Shown: positions 18,077-27,815, counted from the stretch's first letter. The stretch: 64,000 nt of DNA from Gammaproteobacteria bacterium (GCA_028819495.1 JAPPLI010000124.1:1-64000); one strand, 5' to 3'. Translations and numbers: made by a program. The notes: generated from the sequence alone by a model not told the origin.

Positions 18077-19501
18077 TCAGATGTGCAACGCCCGTTGGTC
18101 TGATGCGAGGGCCGCCTCATGCATGGCCTCGGCCAGGGTGGGGTGGGCGTGGATGGTGCGGGCAATATCTTCGGCGCTGCCGTCGAATTCCATGGCCAGG
18201 ACAGCTTCTGCTATGAGTTCCGAGGCATTCGGCGCCAGTATATGAACGCCGAGTATCCGGTCGGTGTCGGCATCGCTGAGCATTTTTATCATGCCGTCGG
18301 AATCGCCTGCCGCCAGCGCGCGTCCGCTGGCCGCAACAGGAAAGACGCCCGAATTATATTTATTGCCGGCTTCCTTCAACTCGTGTTCGGTATTGCCGAC
18401 CCAGGCGATCTCGGGCCAGGTGTAGATTACCCAGGGCACCAGGTCCAGGTTGAACTCACTTTTATGCCCGGCAAGACGTTCGGCCACCATGACTCCCTCT
18501 TCAGCAGCCTTATGCGCCAGCATCGGGCCGCGCACCACGTCGCCGATGGCATAGACGTTCGGCAGGTTGGTAGCGCAATGATTGTCAACCTCAATGCCGC
18601 CTCTGCCGTTAAGCGCCAGCCCTGCGTCTTCGGCCCCCAGTTCCTCCACGTTGGGGGAGCGCCCGACGGCTACTACCAGCTTGTCGAAGGTCAACTGTTG
18701 CTTGTCGTTACCCTGCTCGTAAGTGACGCTGACTTCCCGGCTGTTAACACCCGTACCTGTTACCCTGGCGCCAAGTCGGATATCAAGCCCCTGTTTCACC
18801 AGGAGTTTCTGCGCTGCCACGGCAATCTCCCGATCGGCGGGAGCAAGAAATTCATCCAATGCCTCCAGTATGGTGACCCGGGAGCCCATCCTGCTCCAGA
18901 CGCTGCCGAGTTCCAGGCCTATCACTCCCGCCCCTATGATGCCCAGTCTCTTCGGCACCTGGGTGAAGGCCAGGGCGCCCGTGGAATCGACGATCCTGTT
19001 CCGATCTGTCGCTGCAACAGGTAACTTTGCAGGGACGGAACCGGTGGCGATAATGATGTTTTTGGCGGAGACCCGGTAAACCTCTGCGGCTTCCTTGCCT
19101 GTCGGCGTTACTTCGACCTCGGCGCCGCCCAGGAGTTTTGCCTGACCCTGCAGCCAGTCGATACCGTTCTTTTTGAACAGTCCGGCGATTCCCCGGGTCA
19201 ATTTCTGCACGATCCTGTCTTTCCGGCCGATCATTTTATGGATATCCAGCTTGATACCGGTGACGTTGATGCCGTGCTCCGCCGCATCATGACTGATGAA
19301 GGAATAATGGTGGGATGAATCCAGCAACGCCTTGGACGGAATACATCCCGTGTTCAGGCAGGTGCCGCCCAGGACAGGCTTGCCGCTGCTGCTGAGTTCG
19401 CCATCGACACAGGCCGTGGAAAACCCCAGTTGCGCGCAGCGGATTGCGCAGATGTAGCCGCCGGGTCCGGCGCCGATGACTACTACGTCATAGTTTTTCA
19501 T
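18077..19501 (-). CDS. lpd: Dihydrolipoyl dehydrogenase
   Basis: 474 residues. This is the E3 flavoprotein of 2-oxoacid dehydrogenase complexes, reoxidising the lipoyl group with NAD. The FAD motif VVIGAGPGGYICAIRCAQLG, the redox disulfide GGTCLNTGCIPSKALL, the NAD motif GIIGAGVIGLELGSVWSRMG and the C-terminal histidine-glutamate pair in HAHPTLAEAMHEA are present. It is the third gene of sucA-sucB-lpd, two bases after sucB, so it serves mainly 2-oxoglutarate dehydrogenase here. Confidence 0.96.
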   Translation of the reverse strand: MKNYDVVVIGAGPGGYICAIRCAQLGFSTACVDGELSSSGKPVLGGTCLNTGCIPSKALLDSSHHYSFISHDAAEHGINVTGIKLDIHKMIGRKDRIVQKLTRGIAGLFKKNGIDWLQGQAKLLGGAEVEVTPTGKEAAEVYRVSAKNIIIATGSVPAKLPVAATDRNRIVDSTGALAFTQVPKRLGIIGAGVIGLELGSVWSRMGSRVTILEALDEFLAPADREIAVAAQKLLVKQGLDIRLGARVTGTGVNSREVSVTYEQGNDKQQLTFDKLVVAVGRSPNVEELGAEDAGLALNGRGGIEVDNHCATNLPNVYAIGDVVRGPMLAHKAAEEGVMVAERLAGHKSEFNLDLVPWVIYTWPEIAWVGNTEHELKEAGNKYNSGVFPVAASGRALAAGDSDGMIKMLSDADTDRILGVHILAPNASELIAEAVLAMEFDGSAEDIARTIHAHPTLAEAMHEAALASDQRALHI

Positions 19502-19503
19502 AG

Positions 19504-20802
19504 TCAGATTTGTAACAGCAGCCTCGATGGGTCCTCGAGTGCCTCCTTAATCGCCACCAGGAATGACACGGCCTCCCGCCCGTCGATAATGCGATGATCG
19601 TAGGACAATGCCAGGTACATCATGGGCCGGATCACGACCGCGCCGTCTTCCGCAACCGGACGTTCCTCAATTTTATGCATGCCCAGGATGGCGCTTTGCG
19701 GCGGGTTGATAATGGGAGTGGACAGCAGGGAACCGAACACGCCGCCGTTGGTGATGGTGAATGTGCCTCCGGTCAACTCTTCTATGGTGAGTTTTGCATC
19801 ACGGGCCTTTTGCCCGTATTCGCTGATGGTCTTTTCGATTTCGGCGAAACTGAGTATATCCGCCGCGCGCACCACCGGCACGACCAGCCCGCGCGGCGAG
19901 CTTACGGCAATGCCTATATCGAAATTGTCATGGTAGATGATATCGGCGCCGTCAACCGACGCGTTGATGATCGGGAATTTTTTCAGGGCTTCTACCGCGG
20001 CCTTGGTGAAAAACGACATGAATCCCAGTTTGACCTTGTGGGTTTTCTCGAAACTGTCCTTGTAACGATTGCGCAGGTCCATAACCGGCTTCATGTTGAC
20101 TTCATTAAAGGTGGTCAGGATGGCGTTTTCCCGTTGTGCCGCCAGCAGGCGTTCCGCCGCGCGCCTGCGCAGACGGGTCATGGGTACGCGGTTTCCTGCT
20201 CCCTTGTTCTCAGCGCCGCCTGCCTGTTCAGCAGGCTTTGCCGCGGGTTTCATGACAGCCGCCGCATCCTGCTGCCCGCCGTCTGTTTCCTGTTTCTCAC
20301 TTCCTGCCGCCTGTCCCTTGTCCCCTGTCCGCTGTCTTCCGCCCCCTGTCTTCTGTTCCTTGTCTTCTGTGCCGGCCAGGTAATCCAGGACTTCTTTTTT
20401 GGTCAGCCTGTTTCCGCTTGCCGGGATATCGCCGGCGTCCAGGCCATGTTCGCTCAGCAGTTTCCTGACGGCAGGACTTAGCTTGGGCCCGGGTTCCTGC
20501 GCGGGGTCGGGCTCGGTCGGGGCGACCTCCGTGTCAGGCTCCGGCGCTGCAGCGGCGGCCTGGCTGTCGGTATCGATTTCCGCGATCAGTTCGTTGCTCA
20601 GCACGTCCTCGCCGCTGTTTTTCAGGATTTTCACCAGCATCCCGTCTTCCGGCGCCACCACTTCCAGGGTGACTTTATCCGTTTCCACGTCAATCAGGGC
20701 GTCACCGAACTTCACCGGGTCTCCCGGCTGTTTACGCCAGTCCATCAACGTGGCTTCCGCGACCGATTCGGCCAGTACCGGGACTCTCACTTCAACCAGC
20801 AC
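19504..20802 (-). CDS. sucB: 2-oxoglutarate dehydrogenase E2 (dihydrolipoyl succinyltransferase)
   Basis: 432 residues. In order: an N-terminal lipoyl domain with the lipoylated lysine in [17 protein letters not shown], an acidic linker, a peripheral-subunit-binding domain ([20 protein letters not shown]), a second linker, and the catalytic domain with the [13 protein letters not shown] histidine-aspartate motif near the end. It transfers succinyl from lipoamide to CoA. The second linker (about residues 143-195) is unusually rich in G, Q, T, K and E and is encoded by low-complexity DNA at 20255-20378. It is the middle gene of the sucA-sucB-lpd operon. Confidence 0.96.
   Translation of the reverse strand: MLVEVRVPVLAESVAEATLMDWRKQPGDPVKFGDALIDVETDKVTLEVVAPEDGMLVKILKNSGEDVLSNELIAEIDTDSQAAAAAPEPDTEVAPTEPDPAQEPGPKLSPAVRKLLSEHGLDAGDIPASGNRLTKKEVLDYLAGTEDKEQKTGGGRQRTGDKGQAAGSEKQETDGGQQDAAAVMKPAAKPAEQAGGAENKGAGNRVPMTRLRRRAAERLLAAQRENAILTTFNEVNMKPVMDLRNRYKDSFEKTHKVKLGFMSFFTKAAVEALKKFPIINASVDGADIIYHDNFDIGIAVSSPRGLVVPVVRAADILSFAEIEKTISEYGQKARDAKLTIEELTGGTFTITNGGVFGSLLSTPIINPPQSAILGMHKIEERPVAEDGAVVIRPMMYLALSYDHRIIDGREAVSFLVAIKEALEDPSRLLLQI
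20255..20378 (-). repeat. Low-complexity GGACAGG-type tract inside sucB
   Basis: On the coding strand about 120 bases consist of degenerate units such as GAACAGAAGACAGG, GGACAGGGGACAAGGGACAG and GAAACAGGAAACAG. The tract encodes a linker rich in glycine, glutamine and lysine between the E3-binding and catalytic domains. The unit is unrelated in composition to the codons on either side. It looks like repeat expansion tolerated because the linker is flexible. Confidence 0.6.
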
Positions 20803-20824
20803 AGTTCTCTCCTGTCATCGTTCC

Positions 20825-23692
20825 CTACCTGATCCCGCTCGTCTTCTGTTTGTGCGTGGTCACTTCCAGTTTTTCCAGTTGCAGAGCGTCATCAACCAGC
20901 TTCTTCTGCTTCGCCAGGTGCACGCTCAGGGAGCCTGCTGCAGGGGAGGCTGAGTAAATGCGTCCGGCATAGCCGAACACGTGCCGGGCGCTGAGACAGC
21001 CAACCAAGGTTCCTCGTGATTGCATGAAGTACCAGCCGCCCTGGTTCTTGGGTTCTTCCTGTACCCAGACGATTTCATTTGCGTTCGGGTATGAGTCGAT
21101 TAAGCGTTTCATCTCTTTTTGCGGAAACGGGAATAACTGTTCCAGGCGAATGATCGCGATGTTTCCGGCCTCATTGCCGCGCCTGGCCTCCAGCAGGTCG
21201 TAGTACACCTTGCCACTGCATATCAACAAACGCGTTACCGCGTTTTTCTCTATATTTTCGTCAATTTCGTCGATCACCAGTTGAAGCCCGCCACTGGTGA
21301 CTTTATCCAGGGTCGATGTGGACAGTTTATGTCTGAGCAGGCTTTTCGGGCTCATGACGATCAGCGGTTTGCGATATGGCCTGATGACCTGGCGCCGTAA
21401 CAGGTGGAACATCTGCGCCGGCGTGCTGGGCTGGCAGACCTGCATGTTCTCCCTGGCGCAGAGCTGTAAAAAACGCTCCAGCCGGGCGGATGAATGTTCG
21501 GGGCCCTGACCGTCATAGCCGTGGGGCAAAAACACGGTGAGACCGCAGAACCGTCCCCATTTTGCTTCGCATGAACTGATGAACTGGTCGAAAACGACTT
21601 GCGCGCCGTTGGCGAAATCACCGAACTGGGCTTCCCAGATAACCAGCGCATTGGGTTCGGCGCTGGCGTAGCCATAGTCAAAAGCCAGCACAGCTTCTTC
21701 CGAGAGCGTCGAGTTGATGGCCAGGAACGAAGGCTGTCCGTCATTAAGGTTTTGCAGGGGCAGGTAGGTGTCGCCATCATCCTGGTTGTGAATCACGGCA
21801 TGACGATGAAAGAAGGTCCCGCGTCCGCTGTCCTGGCCGGAAATACGCACCGGGAAACCGGCGTCAAGCAGGGTTGCATAGGCCAGGGTTTCCGCATAGC
21901 CCCAGTCCATGTCCAGTTCGCCGGCGCCCATCCTCTTGCGGTTCTCGATGATCTTTACCACAGACGGGTGCAGGGTGAAATGTTCCGGCACCGAGGTGAA
22001 GCGTTCGGTCATGCGGGATACCAGCAGGGGGCTCACGGCCGTTTCGACCCACATGTTCCATGCCGTTTTCTTGAACGGCTCGTAGTTGATTAAAAACCTG
22101 AAATCGGCATTGCTAGCTCTTGCGCCCGCCACACTCCGGTTGGATTCCAGTGACTCAAGGTAGGATTCATGAATTGTCCGGACCTCATCCTGGGTCACGA
22201 CATTTTCCTTTACAAGACGCTCGGAGTGTATCTCCCTGATATTCCTGTGTTGCCTGATCTTCCGGTACATGATGGGCTGGGTGGCGGCCGGTTCGTCCGC
22301 TTCGCTGTGGCCGTGCCTCCGGTAGCACACCATGTCGATGACAACGTCCTTCTTGAATTCCATGCGATAATCCAGGGCCAGTTTCGCAACGTAAACAACG
22401 GCGTCGGGATCATCGCCGTTGACGTGAAAGATCGGCGCCTGCACCATCTTGGCAACGTCCGTGCAGTACAGTGTGGAACGTGAATCCAGCGGGTCACTGG
22501 TGGTAAAGCCGATCTGGTTATTGACGATGATATGAACGGTGCCGCCGGTGCTGTAGCCGCGGGTCTGGGACAGGTTGAAGGTCTCCATCACCACGCCCTG
22601 CCCGGCAAATGCAGCGTCACCATGAATGATGATGGGCAATACCTGGGAGCGGGTCTTGTCCTGGCGCCGGTCCTGGCGCGCCCGCACGGACCCTTCCACC
22701 ACGGGGTCGATAATTTCAAGGTGGGAGGGATTGAACGACAGGGTCAGGTGTATGGGGCCTCCGGGTGTGTGTATATCCGAGGAGTAGCCAAGATGGTATT
22801 TTACATCGCCCGAACTGGTGGATTCGATGTCATCCGCCTGTTGGCTGGAGCCTTCGAATTCGTCGAACAGCTCTCCGGGCAGCTTGCCGATGATATTGAT
22901 CAGGACGTTGAGCCTGCCGCGGTGGGCCATGCCGATAACCGCCTCGCGTACGCCGGCTTCACCGCCCGCCTGCACCAGTTCGTCCAGCAGCGGGATCAGC
23001 GCTTCGCCGCCCTCCAGGGAGAAGCGTTTCTGTCCCACGTATTTCCTGTGCAGGTATTCTTCCAGGGCGTTGGCGGCTATGACGCGTTCCAGTATGCGTT
23101 TCCTCTTTTCCTGCGAGAACCGGTGATGGCCTTCGGATTCTTCCATCCGGCGCTGGATCCAGCGTTTCTGTTCCGTTTCGTTGATGTGCATGTACTCGGC
23201 GCCGATCGTCCGGCAATAGGTGCTCTTGACGATGTAGAAAATCTCAGCCAGCGTCAGTTCATCGGGTGCAAACAGGGAACCAGTGTTGAAGATTCGCGTC
23301 AGGTCTTCCTCCGTGAAATTGTAATAAGCGGGGTCCAGTTCCGGGACTTCCGGCCGCTCGTACTGTTTCAGGGGATCCAGGTCCGCTTGCTGGTGCCCGC
23401 GGAAACGGTGGGCATTGATCAACTGTAATACCGAGGCCTGTTTTTTGTTATCCGTATTGACGGCGATTGTCGGTTCCGGAGGCGGAGCCTGTGTGGTTTC
23501 AGCCGCGCGCGCCGGCTCTTCAGCCTTTGCGCTGCCGGCGCCATCGGACTGCGCGGGCTCCCGTTGCAGGGCATCAAAATACTGGCGCCATTCAACGGAC
23601 ACGCTGGCGGGATCTTCAAGATACCGCTCATAGACGTCCTCGACGAAGGCGGTATTGCCGCTGAAAAAATGAGATGGATCAGTGTTGCTCAT
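20825..23692 (-). CDS. sucA: 2-oxoglutarate dehydrogenase E1 component
   Basis: 955 residues from ATG 23692 (MSNTDPSHFFSGNTAFVEDV). The thiamine-diphosphate enzyme decarboxylates 2-oxoglutarate and passes succinyl to SucB. The active-site region GMAHRGRLNVLINIIGK, the ThDP motif HVNGDDPDAVVYVAKLALDY and the transketolase-like C-terminal half with EAQFGDFANGAQVVFDQFIS are intact. A frame extension upstream of 23692 overlaps the divergent gltA promoter and is not credible. No strong Shine-Dalgarno precedes the start. It is the first gene of the operon and divergent from gltA. Confidence 0.96.
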   Translation of the reverse strand: MSNTDPSHFFSGNTAFVEDVYERYLEDPASVSVEWRQYFDALQREPAQSDGAGSAKAEEPARAAETTQAPPPEPTIAVNTDNKKQASVLQLINAHRFRGHQQADLDPLKQYERPEVPELDPAYYNFTEEDLTRIFNTGSLFAPDELTLAEIFYIVKSTYCRTIGAEYMHINETEQKRWIQRRMEESEGHHRFSQEKRKRILERVIAANALEEYLHRKYVGQKRFSLEGGEALIPLLDELVQAGGEAGVREAVIGMAHRGRLNVLINIIGKLPGELFDEFEGSSQQADDIESTSSGDVKYHLGYSSDIHTPGGPIHLTLSFNPSHLEIIDPVVEGSVRARQDRRQDKTRSQVLPIIIHGDAAFAGQGVVMETFNLSQTRGYSTGGTVHIIVNNQIGFTTSDPLDSRSTLYCTDVAKMVQAPIFHVNGDDPDAVVYVAKLALDYRMEFKKDVVIDMVCYRRHGHSEADEPAATQPIMYRKIRQHRNIREIHSERLVKENVVTQDEVRTIHESYLESLESNRSVAGARASNADFRFLINYEPFKKTAWNMWVETAVSPLLVSRMTERFTSVPEHFTLHPSVVKIIENRKRMGAGELDMDWGYAETLAYATLLDAGFPVRISGQDSGRGTFFHRHAVIHNQDDGDTYLPLQNLNDGQPSFLAINSTLSEEAVLAFDYGYASAEPNALVIWEAQFGDFANGAQVVFDQFISSCEAKWGRFCGLTVFLPHGYDGQGPEHSSARLERFLQLCARENMQVCQPSTPAQMFHLLRRQVIRPYRKPLIVMSPKSLLRHKLSTSTLDKVTSGGLQLVIDEIDENIEKNAVTRLLICSGKVYYDLLEARRGNEAGNIAIIRLEQLFPFPQKEMKRLIDSYPNANEIVWVQEEPKNQGGWYFMQSRGTLVGCLSARHVFGYAGRIYSASPAAGSLSVHLAKQKKLVDDALQLEKLEVTTHKQKTSGIR

Positions 23693-23780
23693 CGTTGTCT
23701 GAAAGTTCCGTTTGATACGATGTTGATAACCGTAAAACGCCGAAGGAAGTATTATAGGACATTTGCGCGTATAATAATAA

Positions 23781-23803
23781 GGAACCTCTGATAAAGAGTT
23801 TCC
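23781..23803. mobile_element. Minimal MITE-like hairpin (family A) with ATAA duplication
   Basis: 23 bases: GGAACCTCT, GATAA, AGAGTTTCC. ATAA stands on both sides (23777-23780 and 23804-23807), as a 4-bp target duplication would. It is a shortened relative of the elements at 3480 and 7371. Its position in the 151-base sucA-gltA divergent promoter region could influence either gene. Confidence 0.5.
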
Positions 23804-23843
23804 ATAATAAAAATAGTGTCCCCTGAGATGAGGAGGCGGTTTC

Positions 23844-25133
23844 ATGACTCGCACGGTTACGATTACCGATAACATGACCGGCAAGCAGGTCGAATGTCCG
23901 GTATTGGAGGGCACTTGCGGCCCTCCGGTTATCAATACCAAATCCCTGTACAAGGAACTGGGCATGTTTACCTTTGACCCGGGTTTTGTGACCACGGCCA
24001 GTTGCCGCAGCGCGGTGACTTACCTGGATGGAGAGAAAGGCGTCCTGTTGCATCGCGGTTACCCGATAGAACAACTGGCGGAACAAAGCACTTTCCTGGA
24101 AGTCGTTTACCTGCTTATCCACGGTGAATTGCCGACTCGCAAGCAGATGGATGAATGGGCACATGCCATCAAGATGCACATGATGACGCATGAGCACATT
24201 TCCAGGTTTTATTCTGCCTACCGCTATGATGCCCATCCCATGTCGATAATGGCGGGCGTGGCCAACGCCATTGCGTCCTATTACCATGACCGGACCGATA
24301 TCTGGGATTCTGACAACCGCCTGATAACCGCCAGGCGCATTATTGCCAAGATGCCCAACGTAGCCTCGAAATGCTATCGCTATGCATCGGGGCTGCCGTT
24401 CGTCTATCCCGATAATGCGCGCAGCTACGTCGAGAACTTCATGTACATGACGTTTTCATGGCCTACGGAGGAATACACGCCCTCAGCGGCCGCCGTACGC
24501 GCCCTGGACCTGTTGTTCATCCTGCATGCGGATCATGAACAGAATGCCAGCACCTCGACCGTGCGTCTTGCGGGCAGTTCGGAAGCAAACCCTTTTGCCT
24601 GCATCGCCGCGGGCATTACCACCTTGTGGGGCAAGTCCCACGGCGGCGCCAACGAGGCCGTGGTACGCATGCTGGAGGAGATCGGCAGCCCGTCCAACAT
24701 ACCGAAATACGTTGCCCGGGCGAAGGACAGGAAAGACCCGTTCCGCCTGATGGGCTTCGGGCACCGGGTCTACAAGAACTATGATCCCAGGGCAAAAATC
24801 ATTCGCAAGGCGTGCCATGATTTGCTGGAGGAGGAACACATGAACCAGCCCCTGTTCGAGATTGCCCTGGAACTGGAACGGATAGCGCTGGAGGATGAAT
24901 ATTTCATCAAGCGCAAGCTGTATCCCAACGTTGATTTCTATTCCGGCCTGATCTACCAGGCCCTGCGTATCCCCACCTCCATGTTCACGGTGATGTTCGC
25001 CCTGGCGCGCAGCGCCGGCTGGGTTGCCCAGTGGATGGAACTGATGAAGGACAAGGATTTTCGTATCGGCCGTCCGCGACAGTTGTATATCGGCCGGCAG
25101 CCCCGTGATTACATACCGATTGAAGATCGGTAA
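23844..25133 (+). CDS. gltA: Citrate synthase
   Basis: 429 residues with a strong ribosome-binding site (GAGGAGG) before ATG 23844. GltA condenses oxaloacetate and acetyl-CoA. The length and N-terminal beta domain fit the hexameric, NADH-sensitive gram-negative type. Catalytic histidine regions are visible in LHADHEQNAST, and FRLMGFGHRVYKNYDPRAKI carries the substrate histidine and arginine; the catalytic aspartate lies in NVDFYSGLIYQALRIP. Divergent from sucA and followed by mdh, so three TCA-cycle steps are grouped. Confidence 0.97.
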   Translation: MTRTVTITDNMTGKQVECPVLEGTCGPPVINTKSLYKELGMFTFDPGFVTTASCRSAVTYLDGEKGVLLHRGYPIEQLAEQSTFLEVVYLLIHGELPTRKQMDEWAHAIKMHMMTHEHISRFYSAYRYDAHPMSIMAGVANAIASYYHDRTDIWDSDNRLITARRIIAKMPNVASKCYRYASGLPFVYPDNARSYVENFMYMTFSWPTEEYTPSAAAVRALDLLFILHADHEQNASTSTVRLAGSSEANPFACIAAGITTLWGKSHGGANEAVVRMLEEIGSPSNIPKYVARAKDRKDPFRLMGFGHRVYKNYDPRAKIIRKACHDLLEEEHMNQPLFEIALELERIALEDEYFIKRKLYPNVDFYSGLIYQALRIPTSMFTVMFALARSAGWVAQWMELMKDKDFRIGRPRQLYIGRQPRDYIPIEDR

Positions 25134-25191
25134 TAAACATCTGCGATAATCTGCGTCATCTGCGGATTTATAATAAGAGAGAGGTCTATCG

Positions 25192-26187
25192 ATGAAGTCA
25201 CCTGTACGGGTTGCCGTCACCGGGGCAGCCGGCCAGATCGGCTATGCCTTGCTGTTCCGGGTTGCCGCCGGGGAGTTGCTGGGCAAGGATCAACCGGTGA
25301 TCCTGCAACTTCTTGAGATTCCACCGGCGTTGCCGGCGCTGGACGGCGTGGTGATGGAACTGGAAGACTGCGCTTTTCCCAACCTGGCAGGGGTAGTGAC
25401 CAGCGCCGATGCCAACGCCGCTTTCCGGGATGCGGATTTTGCTTTCCTGGTCGGCGCACGACCGCGGGGTCCGGGCATGGAGCGCGCAGACCTGTTGCTG
25501 AGCAATGCCGAAATCTTCAGCGTACAGGGCAAGGCATTGAACGAGCATGCGAAGCGGGACGTCAAGGTCCTCGTCGTCGGCAACCCGGCCAATACCAATG
25601 CATTGATCGCAATGAAAAATGCGCCCGACCTGGACCCGCGCCGGTTCATGGCGATGATGCGCCTGGACCATAACAGGGCGCTGGCGATGCTTGCCGCCCG
25701 GGTGCAGTGCCCGGTTGGCGCAATCCGTAACCTTACCGTCTGGGGGAATCATTCAACCACGCAATACCCGGACCTCCACCACGCCCTGGTAGAGGGTAAG
25801 GCGGCGCTGGACCTGGTTGAACAGGACTGGTATGAAAATGAATTCATCCCCGGAGTGGCCAAGCGCGGCGCCGAAATCATCAAGGCCAGGGGCGCATCCA
25901 GCGCGGCGTCGGCGGCAAATGCGGTCCTGGACCATGCCCGTGACTGGGCGTTCGGCACCCCGGAAAACGACTGGACCAGTATGGCCGTCGCCGCTGAAGG
26001 TTGCTACGGTATTCCGGAAGGCATCGTCTATTCCTTTCCCGTTACCTGCTCCGACGGTGATTACGAGATAGTCCGCGGGTTGGATATCAACGAATTCAGC
26101 AGGATCAGGATGGAGGTAACCCGGGCGGAACTGGAACAGGAGAGAGACGCGATAAAGCACCTGTTGGGGACAAGGGGACGGACTTAA
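25192..26187 (+). CDS. mdh: Malate dehydrogenase
   Basis: 331 residues with GAGAGAGG before ATG 25192. It interconverts malate and oxaloacetate with NAD. The Rossmann motif [20 protein letters not shown], the substrate arginine in [15 protein letters not shown] and the catalytic histidine in [20 protein letters not shown] mark the cytosolic-type MDH family. The last residues, GTRGRT, and the stop are encoded by the left half of a family-B REP palindrome (26174-26197), so the native C-terminus was probably replaced or trimmed by a few residues. Just upstream, 25140-25170 contains a TCTGCG repeat (ATCTGCGATAATCTGCGTC). Confidence 0.96.
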   Translation: MKSPVRVAVTGAAGQIGYALLFRVAAGELLGKDQPVILQLLEIPPALPALDGVVMELEDCAFPNLAGVVTSADANAAFRDADFAFLVGARPRGPGMERADLLLSNAEIFSVQGKALNEHAKRDVKVLVVGNPANTNALIAMKNAPDLDPRRFMAMMRLDHNRALAMLAARVQCPVGAIRNLTVWGNHSTTQYPDLHHALVEGKAALDLVEQDWYENEFIPGVAKRGAEIIKARGASSAASAANAVLDHARDWAFGTPENDWTSMAVAAEGCYGIPEGIVYSFPVTCSDGDYEIVRGLDINEFSRIRMEVTRAELEQERDAIKHLLGTRGRT

Positions 26188-26197
26188 GTCCGTCCCC
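26174..26197. repeat. REP palindrome (family B) at the mdh 3' end
   Basis: GGGGACGGACTT followed by its exact complement, 24 bases. The TAA at its centre is the stop codon of mdh. The same palindrome recurs at 26868, and relatives lie at 27291, 49589, 51540, 51580, 52365 and 52410. Confidence 0.8.
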
Positions 26198-26207
26198 ACC
26201 AAACCAA

Positions 26208-26274
26208 GGGGTCAGAGTAAAATCGCCATTGATCCTGCTGCCGGCAATGCGCTTCAGGATTTTACTCTGACCCC
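26208..26274. repeat. GGGGTCAGAG inverted repeat (family C), copy 4
   Basis: 67 bases with arms GGGGTCAGAGTAAAAT and complement. The inner part CTGCCGGCAATGCGCTTCAG is nearly identical to copy 2 at 16157-16223. It lies 11 bases after a family-B REP palindrome, so two unrelated palindrome families are stacked in the mdh-rppH gap. Confidence 0.7.
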
Positions 26275-26357
26275 ATCTATCCCGGATCGTGTCACTTGCC
26301 GCCCGGCTTGTTCTGTGTTAGAAATATCACGCTTGTTTTACCGCTATAACCGACACA

Positions 26358-26852
26358 ATGGCCCGATCGCGTTCACAAATTGATTCATACGGCTTCCGCG
26401 CCAACGTGGCGATCGTCCTGTTCAACGAAGACAATCGCGTGTTCTGGGCGAAGCGGGTCGGAATGGATGCCTGGCAGTTTCCCCAGGGCGGTGTCAGGCC
26501 CGATGAATCGGTGGAAGACGCCATGTACAGGGAGTTGTACGAGGAAGTCGGGTTGCTGCCCGAACACGTGGAAGTGGTCGGCGTCAGCCGTAGCTGGCTG
26601 CGTTACAAACTGCCCAAAAGGTACATAAGGCGGCACTCGACACCGCTCTGTATCGGCCAGAAACAGCGCTGGTACCTGCTCAAACTGACCGGCGATGAAA
26701 GCAACGTCAACCTGGCCTCGAGCCGGCGTCCGGAGTTCGACCACTGGCGCTGGGTGGATTATTCCGAGCCTGCCAGAAACGTCGTGTTCTTCAAGAGAGA
26801 CGTATACAGGCGCGCGCTGGCGGAACTGAAGCCGCTGATGAAGACGGGTTGA
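26358..26852 (+). CDS. rppH: RNA pyrophosphohydrolase
   Basis: 164 residues. RppH removes pyrophosphate from 5'-triphosphorylated mRNA and so starts RNase E-dependent decay. The protein begins with [14 protein letters not shown], close to the usual N-terminus, and carries a complete Nudix box (GGVRPDES through RELYEEVGL) and the [16 protein letters not shown] segment. The size matches the gammaproteobacterial enzyme. Palindromes of families B and C flank it on both sides. Confidence 0.95.
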   Translation: MARSRSQIDSYGFRANVAIVLFNEDNRVFWAKRVGMDAWQFPQGGVRPDESVEDAMYRELYEEVGLLPEHVEVVGVSRSWLRYKLPKRYIRRHSTPLCIGQKQRWYLLKLTGDESNVNLASSRRPEFDHWRWVDYSEPARNVVFFKRDVYRRALAELKPLMKTG

Positions 26853-26867
26853 AGTTACAGTCTGAAT

Positions 26868-26891
26868 GGGGACGGACTTAAGTCCGTCCCC
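26868..26891. repeat. REP palindrome (family B) after rppH
   Basis: GGGGACGGACTT and its exact complement, 24 bases, identical to the copy at 26174-26197. It lies between the converging rppH and the minus-strand secreted-protein gene. Confidence 0.8.
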
Positions 26892-26920
26892 AGCGTAGCC
26901 GATTAAGTCTCGGAGCTTCC

Positions 26921-27346
26921 TTAATTTCCCTGGCTTGATTTCTCCATCATCAGCAGCGGCAATACGCGCCGTATGGCCCGGTTCTTAATCCTGGTTATCG
27001 CTCCCATATAGAAAGCAGGGTTAACTCCCCTGTCCGTCAGGGTGTTGTCCAGTTCTTCCAGGATTGAATTGCAGGCTGCCGCCGCATTTCCCGCCACGAC
27101 ACGCACATCGGGGCTGGAAGCCGCGTGCTCCCGTGCGTGATTTTGCAGGCAGCCGGTATAAGCAAGGTTTGCCTCGGCCATCAATCTCATTTCTTCAGTG
27201 TCGAAGGAATTTCTCAGCGGGGTTTCTGCAGATGCCGTGACTCCGGCAAGACACAGGACTATCAATAAGCCATGAATCCAGAGAAAACGCGGGGACGGAA
27301 TTGAATTCCGTCCCCTGGGCAGTGGCAGTTGCACGGGGTTATCCAT
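26921..27346 (-). CDS. Hypothetical secreted protein
   Basis: 141 residues from ATG 27346, whose start overlaps the stop of the Dps-like gene by 8 bases. A hydrophobic segment ([16 protein letters not shown]) looks like a signal peptide core with a cleavage site after ASA. The mature part has two cysteines (TGCLQNH and [10 protein letters not shown]) that could pair, and is mostly helical; I do not recognise the family. The residues before the signal (RGRNSIPSP) are encoded by a family-B REP palindrome, so the N-terminus has been rewritten by the repeat and the native start is uncertain. Confidence 0.6.
   Translation of the reverse strand: MDNPVQLPLPRGRNSIPSPRFLWIHGLLIVLCLAGVTASAETPLRNSFDTEEMRLMAEANLAYTGCLQNHAREHAASSPDVRVVAGNAAAACNSILEELDNTLTDRGVNPAFYMGAITRIKNRAIRRVLPLLMMEKSSQGN
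27291..27315. repeat. REP palindrome (family B) inside the 5' part of a gene
   Basis: GGGGACGGAATT, one central base, and the complement: 25 bases. It lies within the reading frame of the secreted-protein gene, between its apparent ATG and the signal peptide. Confidence 0.75.
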
Positions 27347-27815
27347 GATTTTCCAGCAGGCTGCGCAGCATCCACGCGTTTTTCTCGTGGATCTGCATGC
27401 GTTGCGTCAACAGGTCTGCGGAGGGCTCGTCATTGGCGCTCTCCACTACCGGGAAAATGCTCCTGGCCGTTCTGACGACAGCCTCCTGACCCTGGACCAG
27501 TTGCCTGATCATCTCTTCGGCGCCGGGCACCCCGGTTTCCTCCGGGATTGACGACAACTCGCCGAATTGCCGGTAAGATCCGGGCGCCGCCACTCCCAGC
27601 GCCCGGATGCGTTCTGCGATTTCATCCACTGCCGTTGCCAGTTCCGTATAGTGCTGTTCGAACAGGGTATGCAAGGTGGTGAACATCGGCCCGGTCACGT
27701 TCCAATGGAAATTATGTGTCTTGAGATACAGCGTATAGCTGTCGGCGAGTAGTCTCGACAACCCTTCAGCTATCTGCTGCCGCTGATCTTCGGAAATGCC
27801 AATATCTATCTGCAT
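27339..27815 (-). CDS. dps: Dps/ferritin-like DNA-protection protein
   Basis: 158 residues from ATG 27815, with TAAGGAGG as an excellent ribosome-binding site. Dps proteins form 12-mers that oxidise and store iron and protect DNA. The ferroxidase region [20 protein letters not shown] and [20 protein letters not shown] carry the expected histidine, aspartate and glutamate ligands between subunits. The C-terminus lacks a lysine-rich tail, so DNA binding is not evident. It is co-transcribed with the downstream secreted-protein gene. Confidence 0.9.
   Translation of the reverse strand: MQIDIGISEDQRQQIAEGLSRLLADSYTLYLKTHNFHWNVTGPMFTTLHTLFEQHYTELATAVDEIAERIRALGVAAPGSYRQFGELSSIPEETGVPGAEEMIRQLVQGQEAVVRTARSIFPVVESANDEPSADLLTQRMQIHEKNAWMLRSLLENHG

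Noticed and set aside
20825-23995. Longer sucA start 101 codons upstream
   Set aside because: The extension crosses the gltA start and ribosome-binding site on the other strand and has no resemblance to the E1 N-terminus, which begins at ATG 23692.
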